Of a stretch of 64,000 bases of DNA, positions 11,769 to 24,335 are shown piece after piece (within the stretch, counting starts at the first letter, position 1; each line of letters begins with the position of its first letter). The notes below the pieces were generated by a model. That model ran no database searches, was not told the origin of the DNA, and saw only the letters and a program-made list of their open reading frames with translations. Origin of the DNA: Aureobasidium sp. EXF-3400 (Eukaryota > Ascomycota > Dothideomycetes > Dothideales > Saccotheciaceae); the NCBI GenBank assembly GCA_024195585.1, contig SWBL01000168.1, positions 1-64,000 of the forward strand. Reading direction: 5' to 3'. The position numbers and the translations under genes were made by a program.

Positions 11769-12931
11769 GTTGATATACGGTTGGAACGAGAGGTAGGTGT
11801 TGGACAACAAAGACGCAAAAGTCAAGAGAGAAAGGCGGCTCTTTACCTACTTATGATCCTGAGGATCACTAACCGGCAATTGCAGATGCGGGCAACCCCA
11901 GCGCTCTCATGGGAAAAGTTGCTCGGTGACAGCTCGCTCTTTCCCGCTCTGACAGCGATTGATAACCGTATCTCCAGTGGAGCTATACAATGCTAGTGCG
12001 GAAGCCGATATGCTGACACACCCCCAGCTTGCCCTAATCTATGCTACGCGATCAATCCTTCGATGAATACCTGATCCGAGTCGATGGCATTGAGAGAATT
12101 TCCGCGGACTATCTGATTCTCTGCATACTGAAGATAAAGCATCCCGTAAGATGGTCATTGCCATAGCATGAGCAGAACAATGGGCGGGCATTCCTACCGC
12201 GATCAAGCTAGCAGGTGGGGTGAAGCTCGGGCACGACTGACAAGAAGCGGGCATTTTCAATCAACGGTAGGGACTCCGACGTACTTAATAGGGCAGCAAC
12301 CAGGCCAATTCTTCGCTAGACAACCAGCCTCCTGGTAATGTGTTGGTCATGGTCAATGGTCGTTCATAAATTGATACTACAAGGGTCGTTCCTTGCAAAT
12401 GAGCGCCTGATTGTCGATGGCCGGAGAAAGTAGGTACAAGCTTTGTCGAAGCTTTTGGCTTGGTGTAAGTTGCTGTATTTCCTCGGCCGGCCACCTCCGG
12501 TATTGAACAGACACTGAGAAATCAGGTAATGCATACACTGCTGAGAACATCGAGAAGAGATATGGTAGTGTACAAGAGCAGAGCGGAGAGTGCTCGTATA
12601 AGACATGAATTGAGAATGAGGCTAGGAAATAGATTAAGCGAGTCACCACCCTAGCTTCGATGGCCATCCTTGCACCTTGATGCTCGCCCGCCTGCGCATG
12701 CTTCGGCAGCGATCTCCGCATTCATTGCATTGTAGAATGTGATGAAAGTCAGCCGTAACCATATGCTTCGTGACAAACCGTTTCCGACCCATGCCTTGCG
12801 CCCGCTGTATGAAGTAGAATCGATTCTGAGGTATGATGGACATAAAAAATGAGAGATAACAAAGGAGAAAAGAGATATGAAATCTGTCAACGGAACGATC
12901 CATAGGCGAGGATCTGACAGATACTGAACAT
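11769..12931. other. Intergenic, phosphatase promoter and 3' end of CBM48 gene
   Basis: 1163 bp upstream of the acid phosphatase and downstream of the CBM48 gene, both on the minus strand. An imperfect inverted repeat GATCC-TGA-GGATC lies at about 11855-11867. No CACGTG Pho4-type site was noticed near the start. No gene or RNA recognised. Confidence 0.5.
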
Positions 12932-14757
12932 TCAAGCTCTCATGGCGACTGCGAACGCGGCGACGCCCACAGCGATTGCCACACCACTGTGCAACAAGTT
13001 AGTCATGTTTCCGAACTTCGTCTCTTTGTAAACATACGCTGCGCGAGTCTTACCACCACATAGACCAATAAACCAGGTGCAAGCTTTCGATGCGAGACTC
13101 TCTTCCGGAACCGTCTGCTTGGAGGAGCTCTCGGTCTTTGAAGTCTTTGAGGCCTCTGAAGGCGAGGGGCGGTTGGCAATGTGATCTGTGACATTATCCT
13201 TGCGGGAGCGAGGACTTCCAACAGAAGCAGGCACTTCCTTTGAGTCGGCTGCTCCGTCATGAGGTGCGGCCTTGGCTCTGGCATGTTCTGTAGGGGTCAT
13301 TGGTGGTGTAGGCGGGCCCCGGTTAGAGACATCTGGAATGTCTGCAAAGGCAGGAGTGCTGTCAAGCTCGTCGACGTCCTGAACCTTGATGTTAACGGGG
13401 ACGGGTTGTACGGTCGAGTCTTTCTTCGAAGCAAGCTTCACAGCGGGTGTGTGGTCTTCTTCATCTGTCTCTTCTGTTTCGTCAATAGCGTCAAGATGAC
13501 TCAGATCGCTGGACTCGTTTTGCAGGAGATCGGGACGAGCCTGAGGTGAGAAAGACTTTGTCTGAGCCAAAGTAGGCGAAGGAGGAGTCCCCTCGAACAC
13601 AACTTCATCCTCACGAACACGTGTTGCCACGTGCTGGATACGAGCTTGGATACCAGCCTCGTCGACAGGGAAAGGCTCAAGCGAGGGATCGTTGACGTCT
13701 TCGAAAGCAGGCTTGCGTTGCTTGCGAGAAGAGGGCGAGAACGAGGTTGCGGAGATAACCGGAGACATGCTCTCATGACGGAACAGCGGTGCCTCGTCAG
13801 GGTCTACGCCAGACTCGTGTCTGAAGAGAGGGCAAGGAGCATCGCGCTCGTCGTCAGCGAAATCATCGATCTCAATCGGCGAGTCGGTGGTATCATCGAA
13901 GTCGAAGTTACCGGTCTTGAGAGGTATAACGCGCTGGCTGTCGACACGCTGGAAAGGACCAGCTTCGTGTTCGAGAAGTGGTGGCTCCTCGTCTTGCTCG
14001 TCACCAGCTTCGATATCTTCGTCCTCCTCCTTGTCACTTTCGCCAGTACCATTGGGAATTTGGATGGTCTCATGCTTGAAGAGGTTCTTCTCGCTTTCAG
14101 GAATATCGTCATCGTCTTCCAAATAATCGACCAAGTCGGTGTGCTTGTCGTGAGTTTCAGTGACTTTCGTTGACTCCGGAATTTCCTTCTCCTGAGTGGT
14201 TTGCACAGCATGTGCTTCGGGAGCTGTTGTGGTTGCTGACTCCACAGGCTTGGGTTCTACGACGAGTAGGTTGTTGCGAATGCCTGTTCCGTCGTCGACT
14301 ATAGCACACTCGTTAGTTTTGCTTTTGTTCACTTGAGAATTGGCTTTTGCCTACCAGTTGGCTTGGTCTCGTCGAGCACCCACCAGTCACCGGGACCAAG
14401 ACGGAACTTGTACTGGTATTCTCCTGCTTCTGCTTCGAATTCATGCTCAAAGTCGAGTTCACCGTCTTCCTTCTCTTTGTGCGTCATCTCTATTGGCTCC
14501 CATTGAGGCTTGCACATGGAACCAGCGATGAAGACGGGAGGTTGCAGACCCGGGTGGCTGTAATGGATCTCTTGTTTGTATGCCATGGTGGAGGATGCGG
14601 AGGTGTTCGAATGTGCTGCGTGCTTTGGTCCAACCCAAGAAGGTCTGCTGGATGTGAAACTGGGTCGAGGTGAGACTCTTCCTGGTTTGTCGACAAAGAT
14701 TGGGGCTTGTAGATTGGCGGATGGTTTGCTTGATTCAGTGGTTACTGTCGAAGCCAT
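12932..14757 (-). CDS. CBM48 / AMPK glycogen-binding-like protein with C-terminal membrane anchor
   Basis: Probably a glycogen- or carbohydrate-binding scaffold; the exact role is unknown. Exon 1 is 14757-14355 and exon 2 is 14298-12932 (intron 14299-14354). Residues about 58-135 resemble the AMPK-beta type CBM: PPVFIAGSMCKPQWEPIEM, then EAEAGEYQYKFRLGPGDWWV and the DETKPT end. The middle is very acidic and carries repeated LFRHES-type motifs (PLFRHESGVDP, PLFRHESMSP). The C-terminus is one short hydrophobic helix (SGVAIAVGVAAFAVAMRA). This reading gives 589 aa. A further possible intron at 12987-13037 (51 nt, in frame) would give 572 aa. The CBM and tail anchor suggest attachment to a membrane facing the cytosol (inference). 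Confidence 0.8.
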
Positions 14758-16213
14758 GATGTCAGTCTTGTTGCTTGAAGGATGGCAGTAGAGTAGGATT
14801 TTGATAGGTTCAAGAATGAACTCAGAAGAGGATTGGACAGAATGTTATATTCCGTCGAAGGATGGGAGGCTGTGAAGAGCAACAGGACTACGTACCAAGT
14901 CTCGAAATGAATCAACTCTATGCGAGGCAGGTGGGATTGGTAGAATGCGTCGCCTTCCTCGTCTGGAGCGTGTGAGATGGCGTGAGCCCTGCGTGACCAA
15001 GCTTATACTCACAGTGACGTATTTAGTATACAAGGGTATTAGAAGAGGCCGTATTGTGTCAGAAACTCGAGACAGAAAAGATCAATAGACGCCTGACAGC
15101 AAGAAAGGAAACAAGAAAGCAGAGTCCGATTGCGAAATCCGTCGAGAGTTGCGCGCGCACGACAACCAAGAAACCTGAAAACCAGGAATGCGGAGTTGGG
15201 ATGGAGAGATAGAATTGGTTGGGCCTGCATACATACTCAACCATCATCATCCATCGCGTAGCTGTTGGCGCTGTGTACTTCCTCAGCCCCCTGACCGTTA
15301 CACGCCAATCCAAGGAGTTGGAGCCATCGCACATGTACACACACATACACAACACAGCGGCCCCCTTGAGGTTAGAGGCCTCGATCTCGAAAACCACCGT
15401 TGCTCATGACTTTCTTGCTTGTCTCCCGCGCGTGCGGAGTAGTTTCCATGTGTGGGGAAGCTACCAACGTCACGCTTCACATCCGGCCCAATCCGAACTG
15501 ATTCAGCGAGTGCAGAGCCTCAAACTAAACATGTTCAAAGCCCTGCCGTTTGCGCCATCAATCTCCATCATCTGCACATTATAATTGCATACCATACTCA
15601 ACACATCGAGTATGTCTCAAGCTCGGTCACAATCCAGCCTCAAGCCATACTTTGACCTGCATCCTCTGGCGCATAAAGTCATCACCGTTGTATAGCGCCA
15701 TGTCCCTCGAGATTGCTCGTGAGGGGAAAGAGGAGTACAAAGAATACTTGCTTAGGATCCCTGCAAGCTGATGATCTTGTCTTGACTTTTGTCACGTTTC
15801 TCACATGCCATTGAGCCACAGAGAGAGCTCGCCACCTCGACCGCAATGTCGCGATAGCTGCCTGAACTCTTGGTGCCTTTCGTGTGTATGTACAATCGAG
15901 GCCAAGCCTATCTTTGGTGTGTTTGGGCGTTTATTGGAAGACCGGTACGGTCCTATTGTCGGGTGTCTACCACATGCATATACGTTGCGCCTCAGTTCCT
16001 TCGAGTCGAAATTGTTCACTTCTTTCTTTTAAATATTCTGGTAAACTTTCTTTGTTGCTGCAGCAAGGCTGCTCTAGATCTTGGAAAGTCGAAAGTATAT
16101 GCGGCATCGACGTTCTTCGTGCATTGTATAACGACAAGCAATGCAGCTTGACTTTATTCTGGCTTAACAACTCGCTAAACAACACGCCTCCCATACAGGT
16201 GACAATACTGCAG
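14758..16213. other. Intergenic, 1.46 kb upstream of CBM48 gene
   Basis: Lies between the start of the CBM48 gene and the stop of the transaldolase, both minus strand. Open frames are short and overlap each other in several frames. No protein family, RNA or repeat recognised. Confidence 0.5.
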
Positions 16214-17458
16214 TCACTTAACATACCTCCTGACCAATTCCTCAGTGGCATCCTGACAGTCGGCGAAGATGTTTATAGAATCGGTCAACTTCTTCTCCGC
16301 AGCCCCGTTCTTGAGTCTCGTGTATCGGATCCTGTACTTTGCTTCGTCCTTCACAAGTTCCAACAATGCTTCATCTCCTTCTGCCTCGTCTACAACTTCG
16401 TCGAAGAAAAGAGGAGCAGGAGAAGCTGGAGCAGGTGTGGCTGCAAGAGCGGCCAGCAGGGGAGGAGAGATGGTAATGTGGTTGGCTCCACTAACTTGGA
16501 GGCACTCTTCTACCGAAGTCAAAGAGGCGGGCATAACGAGGGTTTTGCTGCCAACGCGAGAGTAGAAGTTTTGGCAGGAGCGGGTCAAAGCGAAGCCTTT
16601 GTCGGTGTCGATGTGTCTGTTGTTTTATCAGCATCTTTTACACTTTCCAAACCACACTTGATGAACAGATCGGATAGGAAGACTCACCCAGCAACGAAAT
16701 GCACCGGCAACTCGTTGACATACGGAGCGATGTATGAGCACCCCGCCGACGCAGCAAGGGCAGCTTGCTCCATGGAAAACAGCGTGGTGGCCAATGTCAC
16801 GATGCCCTGCTTCTCAAGCTCCCTGCATGCAGCAATGCCTTCCCAAGTACTAGGAACCTTGATGCAAACGCGATTGCTAGGATGGTCAGGGGCTACGATC
16901 TTATAAATTGAAATGATACGCTTGGCATTGGCGATGGTGGCCGAAGTCGAGTAGGCGTTGTATGGGTTTGTCTGAATGAGGGCACGGCCAGTGAGGTAGG
17001 GGATCATCCTTGCTGAGAGTTTGACTGCCTGTCGAGATTGGAGTATTAGATAGGATTTTTCATCATTCGTGCTGGAGAGCTTACCATGACTTCAGTAGCG
17101 AACTGTTCGAAGGTGAGTTCAGAAGCATATCGTTCATAAAGCTGCTTGGCTTGTTGGATAGCTTCAATGACAAGAGGCTCATTCTGTGATTTCTGCAATT
17201 CGATATTGACGATAGCCTAATTTGTGAGATATCAACATTAAACACTTCTTCTTTACAGAAAGCATCCACAACTCACCTGATTTGATGTACAATCAACAAA
17301 AGATCCCAATGTCTGAGCAACTAGTAGAAAGAGGTGAGCATCAAATGGCTGTTTATTCTTCATGGCTCGACATAAAGCATACCCTCTACGTCCAGGGTGT
17401 CGCAGTCAACAGCGCTGCGAGTTCGAAGCTCGGAAAGCAGTGTCTTTTGGTTTGCCAT
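16214..17458 (-). CDS. Transaldolase family protein
   Basis: Family enzymes move a dihydroxyacetone unit between sugar phosphates through a Schiff-base lysine. Five exons: 17458-17383, 17320-17277, 17216-17085, 17028-16688, 16616-16214; 331 aa. The N-terminus MANQKTLLSELRTRSAVDCD leads to the barrel motif DCTSNQAIVNIE. IKVPSTWEG at 140-148 holds the expected catalytic Lys141. SAGCSYIAPYVNEL and ANHITISPPLLAAL match later barrel strands. An Ala/Pro-rich and acidic stretch (AATPAPASPAPLFFDEVVDE) follows. The sequence looks more like the divergent fungal transaldolases often seen outside the core pentose pathway than the housekeeping Tal1, so substrate is uncertain. Confidence 0.87.
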
Positions 17459-17922
17459 GTTTCTAAGTTATCGTTCTGATCAAATCGAACAATGTGTGAG
17501 AAGTTCAGTGGCTCTAGTCATCTCCTTAAATATGTTCGAGTCTTATTGTCCTTAGTATCCTATTTGGCGGAACTTTACCTGATTAGGCAGCCCCGACTAA
17601 GTTTCTTAGGCTAGAATCGCTTAACCTTCCCAGCTATTCAAACAGAGAAGGTCGGCCGAATACGCCACACCTTGTTCAGGAACATCTCTGTGCGCTCCTA
17701 AAACTATGCTCTTTGACTCCTCAAGACGATGAAGATATATAGGACCGTCTCCGTAAACGATCACGAGTGTGGAGCCTCGAAGTCGGCGCCCAATTCAGTA
17801 ACGGATTTGGGAGGTTTGCCGATTGTGGATCAGCCAGAAATGAGTTGACCGAATATTCAGGCGGGGTCATGGTGTATTATCAATATGTAGTGCATGGTAA
17901 CCTCCGGCTCTGATGAAGCAGA
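17459..17922. other. Intergenic, transaldolase promoter
   Basis: 464 bp between the transaldolase start and the RING gene stop, both minus strand. No gene, RNA or clear motif recognised. Confidence 0.5.
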
Positions 17923-20047
17923 TCATGCTCGGTAGATACGCACCTTCTGCTTGATCTTCTTACGACAAACCGGACAATTGGCAGGTTTACGTGGCCTTGT
18001 TCTGTCGTGCTGCATGACAGGCGAATGCTGTGCACTGCACCATTGGCACATGACCAGATGTCCACAGGGAAGACAAGCAGTGTCGGCGGTCTGTGTGTAG
18101 CAGATCTTACAGTCCAGCTTCAAAGTCATGTCGACATCTTCCTTGGGCTCAGGGCGTCCAGAATCTTCAGCATCGAGACCACCTCTAGTACGATCTTCGT
18201 CCTCTGAAGATTCGCTCTCCTCTTCCCAATTGCCTCGGAAGGGAGCGTGAGCATCGCGGAGACGTCGCCATACATCCATGTAGTTGCCGCTGTCAGATTC
18301 TCGAATAGCAGCAGCAGTTCCGTTTTGCTCCATACGCGCAATGATTGAGCTCCTTTGAGGCTCGGGGGTGTTACGCAAAAGCCTTTCCAGTGTGGATCTG
18401 TGCTGAGATGCAGCAGGAGCAGAAGCTGAAGCTGAAGCTTGTTCAGGCGCGACCACTGCTGTGTCGCCCTCCGCTGATGGACCTGAAGCATCGACGTTCG
18501 AGGGTGAAGACTCACGAGGAGCATCGCTGTTGGCCGTGGGGTCCCGAATATTCTGCACCCAATCTTGTTGTCTGAGCATGGAGTAATATTCATTTAGACG
18601 GTCCTCGTAGACAGTGTCGGCAGCCGGATGAACTTCTTCATTATCGTTGGAGAAGAGCGGCCCAGTGGCCATCTGTTCGTGCTCCAGGACTTGTCGCAAT
18701 GTTCTTTCGTCTTGCCTGACTTCTTCGGCAACTCTGAAACGTTCATAAGCACGAGTGAACATGCCACCAATAGGGCTTTCCCAATCTGCACCCTGAGTTT
18801 CCATGTCCTCGCGTGAGCCAAATAGTCGAGTATAATTTTCGGCCGTTCGCTGTTCACGCCGAAGTTGAGATACTTGCTCTCTGTGTTCAGTCAAATCAAG
18901 CTCTGCACCTTCAAGGACTTCTGAAGTTTCTGTATGGCTAGCCTGAGCCAGTTGAAATTCAACCGCGGCTTGGTCGCGGAACCTCTGAGCTTGTTCAAGT
19001 TGTCTTTGGGCTTCATCAAAGCGTTGTTGTACGTTGATCAATTGAGGATCACGATATACAGACCCGACAACAGGAGCGCGTGCCTCTCGATTGGCAGAGT
19101 CAATATTTGACGATGGCGAATCTCTGATAGACATGGTTTCAAGTGACCTACCCAGTTCGGACAACCGACTGGTGGTCTCGGTATGATCTGGAATGGGTTC
19201 GCCAAGATCTCTGAGGCCGGATATGACTCGCTCGATACCACTACGCATCCTGAGGAGTTCGCGCCTGAGAGCAGCAATTCTGCGAGCTTGGTACTCGGGG
19301 TTCCTCGAAGGAGCGGTCCTCATGACCTGGCCCGAGATACGAGCATTGCTACGGGTGTCGTTCGAATTGAAAGTATATGGGGCATGTATGAGTGTAGGTG
19401 GCTGGTCTTCTGCATCTTGGTGCGGCTGTTGGTCCACGTTTTGCTCCTCCTCTTCAGCTTCTTCAAACATTTGATCAAGGGCATCCTCCAAAGAAGGACC
19501 CTCGGGAGCATCGTTTCTCGCGACTTCAACGTGTTGACGTTGATCTGCATCGCTTCGTTCTTGTCCAGCCCTCAACTCGTCTAACGTCCTTGGGAGGCGA
19601 CCGGGAGAGACGTCTCTAAAGCGTTCGCCCAAGACAGCAACTCTTTCTTGGGCACCATCAGGACGGCTGACAGTCCTGTAGCCGTCATAGAATTGGTACC
19701 ATCGTACTAAGAAATCGGACTGATCGGGGATTTGTGGGATGCGTGTTTGGGTTGGAAGTAAATTTGTTTGAGCTACTCTGTTTCTCCAGAACTCTGAAAG
19801 CAGTCAGCGCAGTGACTCGGTGATAGGAGATTGGAATCATACGAGAGCAGGGCCAGCAGTAGCGATCCCAGCGAGCACCTCTAGCAACGAAACCAACACC
19901 GTCAACATATGTCGAGTAACTTGATTGATGTGCTCGCTCATCAGCACAAGCACAGCAATTCGGGATTGAAGATAGGCGACACGAGGTTGGCAACTTATGG
20001 TCACAGTATCCGGGCAAACGAGGAAGGTCGGCTGTAAGAGTGCCCAT
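17923..20047 (-). CDS. RING-finger protein with C-terminal C3HC4 domain (putative E3 ubiquitin ligase)
   Basis: Probably a ubiquitin ligase; substrate unknown. Two exons, 20047-19843 and 19793-17923 (intron 19794-19842, GTATG to TTTCAG), 691 aa. The join gives CWPCSQFWRNRVAQTNLLP. The first 60 residues contain six cysteines (GYCDHKLPTSCRLSSIPNCC, then CADE), possibly a small metal site. A Gln/Glu-rich central region (VQQRFDEAQRQLEQAQRFRD and nearby) should form coiled coils. The C-terminus is a RING: CKIC, then CLPCGHLVMCQWC, then CPVC, ending 14 residues later, as in IAP-type C-terminal RINGs. It diverges from the FHIP gene across a 343-bp spacer. Confidence 0.87.
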
Positions 20048-20390
20048 GGTGGCGGCTAGTAAGATGTTAGGAGGCGAAAAGAGAGAGAGAGCGGCGAAGG
20101 AGTGGACCAGTGGCATGCGAGAGAGAGAGAGGAGACTAAGAGTTAAAGGAAATCTAGGGTTCAGCAAAAGACATTGTCAAGTGCATGCAATCGGTATGCG
20201 ATTGACCGATCTCGGGCGTGCCTGCACCTGCCGCTTTAGTGAGGTACGTCAGAGGTGTTTTGGAGGGAGAGCAAAACGTGGGGAAGGTTCAAGGGGAATT
20301 GTTTGAGCACCTGCCGTTTCAGATTCACATGCAAATGCAAACACCCCGAACCCAGACCAGTATGTCCTGACGACCTGCACCCGATTTTCG
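20048..20390. promoter_or_regulatory. Divergent promoter, RING gene / FHIP gene
   Basis: 343 bp between two divergent starts. It includes purine-rich GAGAGAGAGA runs at about 20080-20130 on the RING-gene side. No TATA seen. Shared regulation is only an inference from orientation. Confidence 0.45.
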
Positions 20391-23054
20391 ATGGACTTTG
20401 TAAGTCGCTCCCTAGTTTGACTCATCCAAGTCGCCGAGTCACTGACCCGTGTATTGTAGTGGACGAAACTCATCAGCGGCGTGGGCAACAACAAGTCTGC
20501 ACCGACAGCAGCCTCCAGCCCGCAACAACGTCTGCAGCGCTTCCGTCGAGCATACAACCCCATCCTTCAACTCTCTGGCCGTCCCCAGACCCTAGCATCT
20601 CATGGTCCTGCCCTCGATCAACTCTATTCCTCGCTGCAAACCATTACCGCATTACTCGCTGAAGAGAGCCGCTCTCCCGCTCCCCGCCTCTGTCTCAACT
20701 TCACCCAGTCCTCGCAAATCTATAGCGTAGTCGCCCGCGCTGCTTCCACCTCCCGCGATGTACGTCTCGTCCGCCAGACCATCACCTTGTTCGGCATATT
20801 GCTCGAGAGCGAGGACCAAGACTTTGTCGCTTCGCCCATCTTTGCCAAATCTTTTATGCGCTTTGCCCTCCGTGTCATAGATTCCAATTCCGGTGTCTAC
20901 GGCGAAGATATCGAGGCCGGTGTTGTCGAGCTCCTGTTTGCTGTCGTCGCAAAGATTCGTATACAACCCAACATACTGGCTGTCTGGTTCTCCTCGTCCG
21001 CCAGCAAGACGGGTTCGCAAAAGGATACCAACCAGTTCGCTGGCACCACTCAGAAGGACGACTTCCCATTATGCTATCTACTGATTGACCGTATCCACCA
21101 TGACGGTCGTATAGGTGACTTTGCTCGTACTGGTCTACTATACATTTTCGAGGCTGTCTCCAATTCTACACATCTCGAGGACTGGATCATTGAAAGTGAC
21201 CTGCCGACCTTGATGGCTTCTGGTCTTGGTGCCTTGTACAGCCAACTGAGCCGTGAGTTGTCTATTCTGCACGATCATGACCGCTTGCCTATGATCCTGG
21301 CCCTCTCCGACTATGTCGATGCCCAGCAAATGTCATCCACCGAGAGCATCTTTTCGCCATCACATGCTACTCATATGGCCACCTTCCTCTCTCACCTTGC
21401 TTTCTGGCAGGATGTATTAGAGCACTGCAAGTCTGAGAGCGTCAAGACGACTCTATTGGATCATTTCCGAATTCTTTTCCTACAACAGCTCCTCTACCCC
21501 TCATTACTCCAGTCTTCTGATACCGACGGGGGCTCGTCTGTCGCCGTCTTAACGTATCTCTCCAACATTCTCGAATCATTAGACCATCCTGATCTGACCC
21601 GTATGGCACTTCAATATCTCCTGGCTATTCCTGACACCAAACAATCAGAACCCGTCTCGCCAACTGTTCAGAGACGGCAGAGTACCCTTATGTTGCTTAC
21701 ACAATCTGGAAGTGACGACGACAAGTTCGAGCCAACATTGTTCAGTCTGGTCGATCTTATGCTCAATGGCATCAGATCGCAAAACTCACAAACAGTCGTC
21801 GCAGCTCTAAAGCTTTCATCGGTGATGCTGACGAGGCATCGTTCATACACCACCTCTACTCTTCTGCAGTCAAAGTCGGTTTTATTACCTGAAGAAAAGA
21901 GAACCATTCAGGCCCTGTGCATGGAGACGGACAGCCTTGTTCAGATTGCCACAGCTCTTGGTGGCGAGATTGACGTGGACGAGGCGTATGCCACTGCTTG
22001 TCAGGATATCACTGTTCCTCTGGAAGTTCAAATCGCGAATAGAGCTCCTGAAGACACTTCTGTCTTGAAGATTTTGCCCCACGACCCGTATATTCAATCA
22101 ATTGCTACTCTCTTCGGGTCCTTCTTCACCAATAGCGTAGATGTCAACCTCGCTTTGACCGAGGCGACTATCTGTCTGACATCTTGTGCTGGTGTTGGCG
22201 TTGATGGCTGGCTCGCAGTGCCCAGGTCGGATTATGAGGCAACAACACTCGAGCCAACATTCGATAGCACTGGCCTAGATGAGGAAGAAGCTGCAAGTCT
22301 CCGTCTTCTGCAATCCATGTACTCTCAGCAGCGCCGGCAAGAATCTCAGGATCCACTGTTGCCTACAGTCTTGCGCGCTCTAACTCGCCAGGTCGACGGT
22401 ATGCGTTCTGACATCCCAATACTTGATCATCTGATCGAGAAACGTATTGCAATTCTAGGTGGAGCTGGTCGGGACGACCTGCTCGCTCAACCCAAAAGTT
22501 TCTCTGCTTCCAACAGACAGTCTACTGAATCTTCACGACCTAGTGAGAATCGACAAATACAGCGCCTTCAGGCAGGATCACAGCAGAGATCAACCTCACG
22601 CGAGTCCAGCGGTTCGAGGTCGTCAACTCCTGTGAGGATAAGAGATAGCTCAGTAGTGAGCATACCACCAAGATCTAGCTCTCTCCCGCAAGCGCCTCAG
22701 GGCCAACAACCGAATTCGATATTCAGGCCACCACCACCAGAATCTCCCGAACCGGAGAATCTGCTAGCTGAGAATCTGTCAGTGCAAACCGAGGCCAAGC
22801 AAAACGAAGCACAAATATTGAGAGGCAAAATCCAATTTGTGCCTGTCGAAACTTCGGTCAACAACACCATCTTTGAGTACGCATCAGAGTCCGCGGCTCA
22901 TACTCGGATTGAAGGCGAGGGTGACAAAGAGAGCAGAGAAGCCACCCTGAGCCATATCATAACGAATATAGTTGTCTTGCAACATTTTGTTGTAGAGCTG
23001 GCCGCGGTGATGAGAACCCGCGCAATTGTTTTCGAAGAGGTTGCGTTCACATGA
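20391..23054 (+). CDS. FHIP / RAI16-like protein (FTS-Hook-interacting)
   Basis: Expected member of the FTS-Hook-FHIP complex that links early endosomes to dynein; the Aspergillus homologue is FhipA. Exon 1 is only 9 nt (20391-20399, ATG GAC TTT). The intron is 20400-20459 (GTAAGT to TGTAG) and exon 2 is 20460-23054; 867 aa. The start reads MDFWTKLISGVGNNKSAP, as in fungal relatives. The helical RAI16 domain fills residues 40-430 (ARTGLLYIFEAVSNSTHLED, WIIESDLPTLMASGLGALYS). A Ser/Pro-rich linker follows. The C-terminus (ATLSHIITNIVVLQHFVVEL and AAVMRTRAIVFEEV) fits the conserved end of the family. Confidence 0.9.
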
Positions 23055-24335
23055 TGGCGCCTATCAACCATCAGGAAAGCAAGTCATCACGTACATGAGT
23101 ATTGAGATCTGCCTTATACCAGTATCTGGTACATGTCCGTCGAGAAATATTGGCTCTACTTGGAGATTACGTGACGGAGATCACTTAGGTTTTGTTGGTT
23201 CCAGCACATACCGCAGGGAAGACGACAGCATATCGTGACTCGTTGAGGATATGTCCAGAATCGAGGAGGTGCAGGACGGACCACGACGCCTCGTGTGCAA
23301 TCGATTCACGCATGGTTGCAGGTCACTTGAAAACTGCACTACATAGATAGTGACATGCAAACCCCGGACCTCTTAGCATGCTTGTGCGCAAACGAGATCC
23401 CGGCCGCACAGCAGGCTGTCCACGATCTTGCAGCTTACATATTGCTAGGTTTTCATCCATCAAGGCTGCTTTTGTAACATGCTACAGGTTTGACCGGGTT
23501 TGGATACTTGACTGGCTCTGACCCAGTAGTGGGGGATGGTCACGCTGCCTCGTCACCAAGGAGGTGCGGTGAGACCATGCTTGGCCGGAGATGTATGCAT
23601 CGTGATCACCTCATTACTATCAAAGTCCATTCGGACCACCGACTTGCTCGTGGCCACTCATAAAGGTTGACTAAGTAAACCATGGCGTGACCAGTGACAA
23701 GCTGCATGACCGGTTGGCGCGAGGCAGCACAATACGCGCATGATCTTTCGACATCTTTATCCTTGAAATCCCTTGGGCAAGGTACAAGCTGGACGAACAA
23801 TCTCACGTCGCACAGGCAGACTACCTCAAGCCGCCTCAGGAACATAATACAGGTGCAGAAGAAAGTCCTCTCAAAAGTCCAATAATAACATGATGAACCC
23901 CGCCCATCTGGGTGTTCTTGGCGTGAAGTCGTAGATCCTTCGGAAACCATGTCTGCCTGCTCAGCAAGCCACAAGGAATACGTCTTAGTGTGTCTGCCTT
24001 GAAAATTAAGAGTTGACCAGTCAACTATCGGTGCACACATATAAACATTTGTCCATCTCTGCCACCATGTTCCTGCTGGGTTGCTCACAGTCTTTACTGC
24101 CAGATATTTTGCTTGGCCGTTTGTGGTGAGTGCCCGTGTGTCAAGTCAACTTTGTGTGACGCGGAAACTTTGTGGGATGCCACCTGTCCACCGCATACTA
24201 ACGTTTGCATCTCGATGATACAGGCCTCTCTTCTTCTGAAATTACACTGGTTACTTCCGAGGCAGAGTACACGGATGAGTCTGCTAAGAAGCCTGCCTTC
24301 CACGTCGCAATCACAACCCGCTTCATTTAATAGTA
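23055..24335. other. Intergenic, 1.28 kb
   Basis: Lies between the FHIP stop and the start of the Est1-like gene, both plus strand. A minus-strand frame of 160 codons at 23606-24088 has no family resemblance and a skewed Cys/Trp-rich composition, so I do not call it. No RNA gene or repeat seen. Confidence 0.5.

Noticed and set aside
15884..16906. 340-codon plus-strand open frame
   Set aside because: It runs antisense to the transaldolase exons and across the gap; composition is mixed and no family is seen, while the minus strand gives a clear spliced enzyme.
23606..24088. 160-codon minus-strand frame
   Set aside because: Cys/Trp-rich composition, no conserved motif, no splice partners; treated as noise.
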